A stretch of DNA of 64,000 bases from Nocardioides sp. SYSU D00038 (GTDB lineage Bacteria; Actinomycetota; Actinomycetes; Propionibacteriales; Nocardioidaceae): assembly GCF_016924665.1 (NCBI RefSeq), contig NZ_JAFFJT010000034.1, forward strand, positions 25,533 through 89,532, written 5' to 3'. The notes under the pieces are model-generated. The model saw nothing but the letters and a program-made list of their open reading frames with translations. It did no database searches and was not told where the DNA came from. Below, in pieces: positions 58,673 to 64,000 of the stretch. The translations under genes and the position numbers were made by a program. Each line of letters starts with the position of its first letter. The stretch's first letter is position 1.

Positions 58673-60099
58673 TGACGGCCACCCAGGTCGCCCCCAAGCC
58701 GCCGCGCGAGGACGACCCCCGCCACCCCCGCCACCGGCTCACCGCGCTGCTCGACGAGGGCAGCCTGGAGCTGATCAGCCCCGACGACGACTGCGGCATG
58801 ATCGCCGCGGTCGGCACCGTCGAGGGCAGCCCGGTCGTGGCGTTCTGCTCCGACGCCACCGTCATGGGCGGCGCGATGGGCGACGTCGGCTGCCGGGTGG
58901 TCGTCGACGCCTACCACCGCGCGATCGCCGACCGGGTGCCGATCATCGGCCTGTGGCACAGCGGCGGCGCCCGGCTCGCCGAGGGGGTCCTCTCCCTCCA
59001 CGCGGTCGGCCGGATCTTCCACGTGATGACCCAGGCCTCGGGCAAGATCCCGCAGATCTCGGTCGTGCTGGGCCCCGCCGCCGGCGGCGCGGCGTACGGC
59101 CCGGCGCTCACCGACGTCGTGATCCTCGGGCCGGAGGGGCGGATCTTCGTCACCGGGCCCGACGTGGTGCGCTCGGTGACCGGCGAGGACGTCGACATGC
59201 TCCGCCTCGGCGGCCCCGAGCCCCACGGTCGCCGTTCCGGCGTCGTGCACGTGCTCACCGACAGCGAGGAGGCGGCGCTGCGGAGCGCCCGCGACGTCGC
59301 CTCGCTGCTGGGCTCCCCCGGCAGCCTGCGGGTCGCCGACGTCGACGACCGCGACCTGGCCGACCTGTTGCCGGAGTCGAAGAAGCGCGCCTACGACGTG
59401 CACCCGCTCGTCGAGGCGGTGCTCGACGAGGGCACCACGCGCGAGCTGCACGCCAAGTGGGCTCCCAACATCGTCACCGCCCTGGGCCGGTTCGGCGGTC
59501 ACACCGTGGGCGTCGTCGCCAACAACCCGCTGCGCCTCGGCGGCTGCCTCGACTCGCTCTCGGCCGAGAAGGCCTCCCGCTTCGTGCGGATGTGCGACGC
59601 CTTCGGCATCCCGCTCATCGTGCTCGTCGACGTCCCGGGCTACCTGCCGGGTGTCGGCCAGGAGTGGGACGGGGTGGTCCGTCGCGGCGCCAAGCTCCTG
59701 CACGCCTTCGGCGAGTGCGTCGTGCCCCGGGTCACCCTGGTGACCCGCAAGACCTACGGCGGCGCCTACATCGCGATGAACGCGCGCTCGCTCGGCGCCA
59801 CGAAGGTGTTCGCCTGGCCCGGAGCCGAGGTGGCGGTGATGGGCGCGGTGGCCGCGATCCGGATCCTGCACCGGCGCCGGCTGGCCGAGGTGACCCCCGA
59901 CATCCGCCCCCAGGTCGAGGCCGAGCTGGCCGCCGAGCACGAGCGGATCGCCGGCGGGATCGACAAGGCCGTCGAGATCGGCGTCGTCGACGAGGTCGTC
60001 GACCCGTCGCGCACCCGCTCCGCGATCGCCCGCGCGATCGACGAGTCGTTCCAGACGGCGGGCGTCCGCCAGGGGGACCACGGCAACATCCCCCTGTGA
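58672..60099 (+). CDS. accD6: Acyl-CoA carboxylase carboxyltransferase subunit
   Basis: A 475-residue biotin-dependent carboxyltransferase beta subunit that would make malonyl- or methylmalonyl-CoA with a separate biotinylated alpha subunit. Motifs: LWHSGGARLAEGV, GPAAGGAAYGPALTDVVI, TGPDVVRSVTGEDVDM, VDVPGYLPGVGQEWDG, TRKTYGGAYIAMN and FAWPGAEVAVMG. Its position after fabF matches accD6 of M. tuberculosis (Rv2247), where it supplies the fatty-acid cycle. Both N- and C-terminal crotonase halves are in one chain, without a zinc ribbon. Confidence 0.94.
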   Translation: MTATQVAPKPPREDDPRHPRHRLTALLDEGSLELISPDDDCGMIAAVGTVEGSPVVAFCSDATVMGGAMGDVGCRVVVDAYHRAIADRVPIIGLWHSGGARLAEGVLSLHAVGRIFHVMTQASGKIPQISVVLGPAAGGAAYGPALTDVVILGPEGRIFVTGPDVVRSVTGEDVDMLRLGGPEPHGRRSGVVHVLTDSEEAALRSARDVASLLGSPGSLRVADVDDRDLADLLPESKKRAYDVHPLVEAVLDEGTTRELHAKWAPNIVTALGRFGGHTVGVVANNPLRLGGCLDSLSAEKASRFVRMCDAFGIPLIVLVDVPGYLPGVGQEWDGVVRRGAKLLHAFGECVVPRVTLVTRKTYGGAYIAMNARSLGATKVFAWPGAEVAVMGAVAAIRILHRRRLAEVTPDIRPQVEAELAAEHERIAGGIDKAVEIGVVDEVVDPSRTRSAIARAIDESFQTAGVRQGDHGNIPL

Positions 60100-60180
60100 C
60101 GACCGCCACCCGGTTGGCGTAACCGCGCGCGTCGGGCATCGTTGGACGAGAGACGTGCCTCACACGCGACGGGAGTAGTC

Positions 60181-60621
60181 ATGCGCTTCGGGTCCGGTCG
60201 GATCGCCAGCCGGCTGGGGGTCGCCTCGCTGCTGTCGGCGGCGCTGCTCGGCTCCAGCCTCGTGGGGCCGGCCGAGGCCGCCGTGCACCCCGAGTGGGGC
60301 TACACCAAGGGCAAGCCCGGGGTGCTCAAGCGCGGGTGCCACACCTACACCTACACCTACGCGGTGAAGCCGCCGCCGGGCTACTGGGCGATCGAGACCT
60401 TCCTCATCGGCCCGGGCGGCGGCCGCCTCGGGGCGGGCAAGCACCTCGACGGCGCTGACCCGCTCACCGGCTCCGGCGTCTTCCGCCTCTGCAAGCCCGC
60501 GACCCGTGCCGGCGTCTTCACGATCCGGACGAAGGTCACCAGCGTCGACGGCGGCGACTACTACGAGGGCTGGCTGCCGGAGTCGAAGTTCCGGCTCAAG
60601 AAGCCGAAGAAGCGCCGCTGA
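60181..60621 (+). CDS. Secreted protein of unknown function
   Basis: A 146-residue exported protein. The signal peptide is residues 1-33 (MRFGSGRIASRLGVASLLSA, then ALLGSSLVGPAEA). The mature part has conserved-looking blocks VLKRGCHTYTYTYAVKPPPG, FRLCKPATRAGVF and a Lys/Arg-rich C-terminus KKPKKRR; two cysteines may form a disulfide. No family recognised. It lies downstream of accD6 with 81 bases between, and is convergent with the DUF3145 gene. Confidence 0.72.
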   Translation: MRFGSGRIASRLGVASLLSAALLGSSLVGPAEAAVHPEWGYTKGKPGVLKRGCHTYTYTYAVKPPPGYWAIETFLIGPGGGRLGAGKHLDGADPLTGSGVFRLCKPATRAGVFTIRTKVTSVDGGDYYEGWLPESKFRLKKPKKRR

Positions 60622-60639
60622 CCCGGGCCGCCGCGGCGG

Positions 60640-61170
60640 TCAGACCACCTGGTGCAGCCACCGCACCGGCGCGCCCTCGCCGGCGTGCCGGAAGGTCTCG
60701 AGCTCGTCGTCCCAGGGCTTGCCGAGCAGCTTGTCGATCTCGTTGAGCAGGGTCGTGTCGCCGAGCGCGGCCTTGACCACGGCCGCCTTGAGCCGGTCCT
60801 CGGGGATCATGATGTCGCCGTGCAGGCCGGTGACGGCGTGGAAGACGCCCAGCTCGGGGGTGTAGGAGTAGCGCGAGCCCTCGGTGCCCGACGTCGGGTC
60901 CTCGGTGATCTCGAAGCGCAGGTGGTTCCAGCCGCGCAGGGCCGAGGCCACGGCGGCGGCCGAGCCGGCGCTCCCCGTCCAGGAGAGCTCCGCTCGGTAG
61001 GTGCCGGCCTGGGCCGGCTGCGGGGTCCACGACATGCTCACGGCCACCCCGAGGACGCCTCCCACGGCCCACTCGACGTGCGGGCACAGCGCGGAAGGCG
61101 CCGAGTGGACGTAGAGGACGCCCCGCGTGGCGCTGCGGGGGTCGTTGCCCGTGATTCGCTGTGCGGTCAC
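60640..61170 (-). CDS. DUF3145 protein
   Basis: A 176-residue protein of the DUF3145 family, found next to the fab cluster in Streptomyces as well. Conserved stretches are RGVLYVHSAPSALCPHVEWA, RAELSWTGSAGSAAAVASAL and FEITEDPTSGTEGSRYSYTP. No catalytic motif is known. The GTG at 61170 is preceded by GGAGACAAC, a good ribosome-binding site. The conserved neighbourhood suggests a link to fatty-acid metabolism, not yet demonstrated. Confidence 0.9.
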   Translation of the reverse strand: MTAQRITGNDPRSATRGVLYVHSAPSALCPHVEWAVGGVLGVAVSMSWTPQPAQAGTYRAELSWTGSAGSAAAVASALRGWNHLRFEITEDPTSGTEGSRYSYTPELGVFHAVTGLHGDIMIPEDRLKAAVVKAALGDTTLLNEIDKLLGKPWDDELETFRHAGEGAPVRWLHQVV

Positions 61171-61318
61171 CGTTGTCTCCTTCTCCTCCGGCGTTGAGCT
61201 ACGCCTTCCCCAGCGGGCTCCTCGGGAGGAGAGTTCGAGATGACACGCATGTAGTTGTGTGCCCATTGTGACCCATGGGGCCGCTGAGCACCAGCCCAAC
61301 CGCGGAGGACGCTCGCCC

Positions 61319-62242
61319 TCAGCCCGAGGCGCGGTCCGGCGCCCGACGCGGCCCGAGCGCCATCAGCGTGTCCAGCACCGCCTCGGCGATCCCGAGGCCG
61401 CCCAGGTGACTCTCTCCGTCGATGGTGGTCAGCGTGGCGTCCGGCAGGCGGTCGACCACCTGGCGGCCGTGGTCGTGGGGCACGATGTGGTCGTCGGCGC
61501 CGTGCCACCACCGCACGGGCACGGTCACGTCGGCCAACCGGAAGCCCCAGTCGCGGGTGAACAGGAGCAGGTCGTTGAGCGGGGCCGAGGTCTGGAACCG
61601 GCTCCCGTTGAGCAGGTCGTCGAGGAACATCGCCTTGAACTCCGGTCGCGACAGCAGGGTGCGGTCGCCGGGAGGCTGCAGGGCGGCGTAGAGGTCGAGC
61701 GCGGGACCGGCCAGCGGCCGGACCACCCGGATGGTCTGGGTGAGCGCCACGCCGAGCGGCACCCGGGTCATCGAGAGCACCGGCGCCAGCGCCACCGCGA
61801 GCCGGATCGGCCCGCCGGCCACGGCGTCGGGGCCGCGGGTCGGCGCGACGCCGCCCAGCACGCCGATCCCGTGGACCCGGTGGGGCAGCCGGGCTCCGGC
61901 TGCGAGCACGTAAGGCCCGCCGCCGGAGAGGCCTACCAGCCGGCAGGTGTCGACGGCCAGGACATCCAGCAGCAGGGCGAGGTCGTCCGTCCAGGCAGCG
62001 ACGTCGTCGTAGAGGTGCGGCGTCGACGACCCGATGCCCGGTCGGTCGACGCCGATGATCCGCAGCCCCTCCGCCTCGGCGTGCGCCCGGGCCTCGAGCG
62101 GGATCTGCCGCCGCGCGCCAGGCGTCCCGTGCATCCAGACGACGGCCGGGCCACGCGGCGCGCCGTACTCGGCGAAGCTGAGTCGGCGCCCGTCACCGAC
62201 CGCGACGGACCCCTCCAGCGCGGGTCGCTGCACGTCGTCCAT
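61319..62242 (-). CDS. Alpha/beta hydrolase
   Basis: A 307-residue hydrolase. The oxyanion segment is VVWMHGTPGARRQ, the nucleophile elbow VGLSGGGPYVLAAG, the acid likely in WWHGADDHIVPHDH, and the His in TIDGESHLGG. The opening RRLSFAEYGAPRG resembles proline-iminopeptidase-like or esterase members. Start at the ATG 62242; an earlier ATG would add 12 unconserved residues. Substrate unknown. Confidence 0.86.
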   Translation of the reverse strand: MDDVQRPALEGSVAVGDGRRLSFAEYGAPRGPAVVWMHGTPGARRQIPLEARAHAEAEGLRIIGVDRPGIGSSTPHLYDDVAAWTDDLALLLDVLAVDTCRLVGLSGGGPYVLAAGARLPHRVHGIGVLGGVAPTRGPDAVAGGPIRLAVALAPVLSMTRVPLGVALTQTIRVVRPLAGPALDLYAALQPPGDRTLLSRPEFKAMFLDDLLNGSRFQTSAPLNDLLLFTRDWGFRLADVTVPVRWWHGADDHIVPHDHGRQVVDRLPDATLTTIDGESHLGGLGIAEAVLDTLMALGPRRAPDRASG

Positions 62243-62306
62243 GGCAGGTGAGTGTCGCACGGTCGGGGCGCCCCGCACCGGGGGTCTCGTGGTCTAGGGT
62301 CCGGCT

Positions 62307-62825
62307 GTGAGCACCTCGCCGACCCCGACCCTCGAGGTGAACCGGCGGCTGCGGCTCGGCCGGGCCTGGTGGGCTGTGCCCGTCGTGGCCGTCGCGGTCA
62401 CGGCAGGGTGGGTCGCCACCCACCCGCCCGCGCTGCCACTGACCCAGGGTCCGGTCACCGCATCGGCACCGGCCGGGGAGAGCGTCTTCGTCGGCGCCTT
62501 CACGCCCGGCAGCGACTTCGACCGCACCCTGAGCATCTCCGGCATCAAGCTGCACGCCACGTCGTCGGTCGAGCTCACGCTCACGCCGTGGCTGTGTCGC
62601 GGCGGCTCGGTGTCGGTGACGGTGCGCCCCGAGGCCTTCTGCGAGACGATGGTCAACCCCGAGGGGCAGACGCTGACCCGCGGCGACTCGATCGTGGTCG
62701 AGGCGACCGGCGCCGCCGAGGGGGCCGCCGTCATCGACCCGGTACGAATCGCCTACCGCGACGGGCTGCAGTGGGCGACCCAGCGGGCCGGGGCCGAGAT
62801 CACCCTGCGGGTGCTCCCCCGCTGA
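62307..62825 (+). CDS. Membrane-anchored protein of unknown function
   Basis: A 172-residue protein with a single N-terminal membrane segment (WWAVPVVAVAVTAGWVATHP) and an extracytoplasmic beta-rich domain (ESVFVGAFTPGSDFDRTLSI, HATSSVELTLTPWLCRGGSV, VRPEAFCETM) with two cysteines. No family recognised. The start is the GTG at 62307, divergent from the hydrolase by 64 bases. Confidence 0.7.
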   Translation: MSTSPTPTLEVNRRLRLGRAWWAVPVVAVAVTAGWVATHPPALPLTQGPVTASAPAGESVFVGAFTPGSDFDRTLSISGIKLHATSSVELTLTPWLCRGGSVSVTVRPEAFCETMVNPEGQTLTRGDSIVVEATGAAEGAAVIDPVRIAYRDGLQWATQRAGAEITLRVLPR

Positions 62826-62852
62826 CCTCGCCCGGTTGCCGTGCCGGCGGGC

Positions 62853-63779
62853 TCAGCCCTCCAGCCGGCGCTCGAGGGCCTCGGCGCGCTCGGCGGCGTC
62901 GGTCAGCTGCTCGGAGTCCACGGCGTGGGTGCGGTGGAACCAGGCCAGCGCGTCGGTCTCGCGGCCCGCGGCCTCGAGGATGTCTGCGTAGGCGTAGCGA
63001 AGCCGCGCCACCCACGGCGCCCGCGACTTCGAGCTGAGCGGGGCGACCTCGAGCACGCGCAGCGCGGCGTCGAGCTGCCCCATGTCGCGCCGGGCGCCGG
63101 CCTCCACGATCGTCATCTCCGCCTTCGCCTGGGGCGCGAACGAGGCCACGGACGGGCTCTTGGCCAGCTTGACCGCCTGCTCGGGGTGCCCGAGGGCGCG
63201 GTGGCAGTCGGCCATGATCGGCAGGTACGCGGTCGCGCCGTTCATCCGCTTGGCGGCCCGCAGCTCGGCGAGCGCCTCGGCGTAGTGGCCCGCGGCGTAC
63301 GCCGCCTCGCCGGCGGCCTCGCGGACGACCGCGAGCCGGGGGGCCCGGGCGCGGGCGGCCATCGCGTGCTGGAAGGCGAGCTCGGGGTCGTCGTCGATGA
63401 AGACGCCGGCCGCGGCGAGGTGTCTGGCCACCCGGTTGGCCAGCTTCTCCGGCAGCCCCTTGAGCTGGCTGGTGATCTGCCGGTCCAGCTCCGCGCCGGT
63501 GATCTCCGCGGGCAGGTCCGGGCCGTCATAGGCGGACTGGTCGGCGGTGCGCTCCTGGTCGCGGCGCGGCTGCCGGTCGCCGCGGGCAGGGCCGCGGCGG
63601 TCACCGGACCGCACCTCACTGGGACGCCCACCGCTGCGGGGGTCGCCGTCGCGACCACGTCCGCGACCGCCGCCGGTCGGCTTCCCGCCCGGCTTGCCAC
63701 CTGGCTTCCCGCCCTGGTGACGGCCGCCACCACGGCGGCCGTCACCTGCGGGTCGGTTGCTGCGTCGGTCGTCGGCCAC
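62853..63779 (-). CDS. TPR-like protein with basic disordered N-terminus
   Basis: A 308-residue protein. Residues 1-75 are Gly/Arg/Lys-rich and disordered (GGGRHQGGKPGGKPGGKP). The remainder is helical TPR-like repeats (PELAFQHAMAARARAPRLAV, AAYAAGHYAEALAELRAAKR, DCHRALGHPEQAVKLAKS, ARRDMGQLDAALRVLEVAPL). The basic RG-rich leader could bind RNA or an acidic partner. It directly follows the rrn operon end on the same strand, a conserved actinobacterial setting. Start GTG at 63779. Confidence 0.8.
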   Translation of the reverse strand: MADDRRSNRPAGDGRRGGGRHQGGKPGGKPGGKPTGGGRGRGRDGDPRSGGRPSEVRSGDRRGPARGDRQPRRDQERTADQSAYDGPDLPAEITGAELDRQITSQLKGLPEKLANRVARHLAAAGVFIDDDPELAFQHAMAARARAPRLAVVREAAGEAAYAAGHYAEALAELRAAKRMNGATAYLPIMADCHRALGHPEQAVKLAKSPSVASFAPQAKAEMTIVEAGARRDMGQLDAALRVLEVAPLSSKSRAPWVARLRYAYADILEAAGRETDALAWFHRTHAVDSEQLTDAAERAEALERRLEG

Positions 63780-63836
63780 GGCGGTGACTCCTCGGGTTCC
63801 CGGCCCGTCGGGGCCGTCGAAAGGTGCTGAAATGGC

Positions 63837-63866
63837 GTAGAGGCCACCATTGCTGGTGGCCTCTAC
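63837..63866 (-). terminator. rrn operon terminator
   Basis: GTAGAGGCCACCA and TGGTGGCCTCTAC form a perfect 13-base stem with a four-base loop, ten bases after the end of the 5S rRNA on the minus strand; CCATTTC follows. Confidence 0.8.
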
Positions 63867-63875
63867 GGAGTGTAT

Positions 63876-63994
63876 GTCCGGCGGCGTCCTACTCTCCCAC
63901 AGCCTCTCGGTTGCAGTACCATCGGCGCTGAAGGGCTTAACTTCCGGGTTCGGGATGGGACCGGGTGTTTCCCCTTCGCTATGGCCGCCGTAAC
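63876..63994 (-). rRNA. rrf: 5S ribosomal RNA
   Basis: A 119-nucleotide 5S rRNA on the minus strand. It begins GTTACGGCGGCCATAGCG, contains CCCGAACCCGGAAGTTAAGC and GATGGTACTGCA, and closes with GTAGGACGCCGCCGG pairing to the 5' end. It is the last gene of an rRNA operon whose 23S and 16S genes lie beyond the right edge of the window. Confidence 0.95.
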
Positions 63995-64000
63995 TCTTGC

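Overview
The window is very GC-rich and comes from a high-GC Gram-positive bacterium. Many starts are GTG, and several neighbouring genes overlap through ATGA or GTGA. The gene content points to an actinobacterium of the Nocardioides type (family Nocardioidaceae). The strongest support is gene order. panB, the RNase H/acid phosphatase fusion, the zinc-ribbon coiled-coil protein, NIF3, ahpE, DUF3052, aceE, a PucR regulator, fabD, acpP, a ketosynthase and accD6 recall Mycobacterium tuberculosis Rv2225-Rv2247, while fabD-fabH-acpP-fabF next to DUF3145 recalls Streptomyces. The genus is an inference; no 16S rRNA is present.

Layout. 0-13.6 kb: a truncated NAD+ synthase, a VOC protein, a divergent ArsR-type regulator/MFS pair, panB, a secreted sugar-dehydrogenase-like protein, methionine aminopeptidase, a three-gene ATP-grasp/alpha-E/transglutaminase operon, a metallo-hydrolase and a TetR regulator. 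13.6-15.8 kb: a cluster of palindromic repeats, a DUF222/HNH endonuclease gene, and the RNase P RNA gene. 16-31.7 kb: a LysR regulator divergent from putA, a four-gene overlapping envelope/stress-type operon, an SGNH hydrolase with a Cys-rich N-terminal region, an RNB ribonuclease, YaaA, and the RNase H-phosphatase/zinc-ribbon/NIF3/acyl-CoA ligase set. 33.4-36 kb: an Asp-rich exported protein followed by a histidine kinase and response regulator. 36.4-38.5 kb: an AT-richer DUF2510 gene and a second, inverted copy of the repeat cluster.

38.5-46 kb: a soluble Ser/Thr kinase, a second secreted low-complexity protein, and a four-gene lipid operon in which a fatty acyl-CoA-reductase/HAD phosphatase fusion is coupled to a zinc alcohol dehydrogenase, a LarA-type racemase homologue and a PlsC-type acyltransferase. 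46-63.9 kb: tRNA-Val, ahpE, an acyl-CoA ligase, aceE, and the type II fatty-acid operon, in which FabD carries a C-terminal biotinyl/lipoyl-like domain. The window ends in a 5S rRNA gene, the tail of an rrn operon on the minus strand.

Themes. Carbon flow from pyruvate (aceE) to malonyl-CoA (accD6) and acyl-ACP (fabD, fabH, acpP, fabF) is encoded together with a regulator. The best candidate for an undescribed system is the reductase-HAD/dehydrogenase/LarA-like/PlsC operon. The best candidate for undescribed non-coding biology is the pair of inverted repeat clusters, where hairpin arms differ in sequence between copies yet stay complementary.
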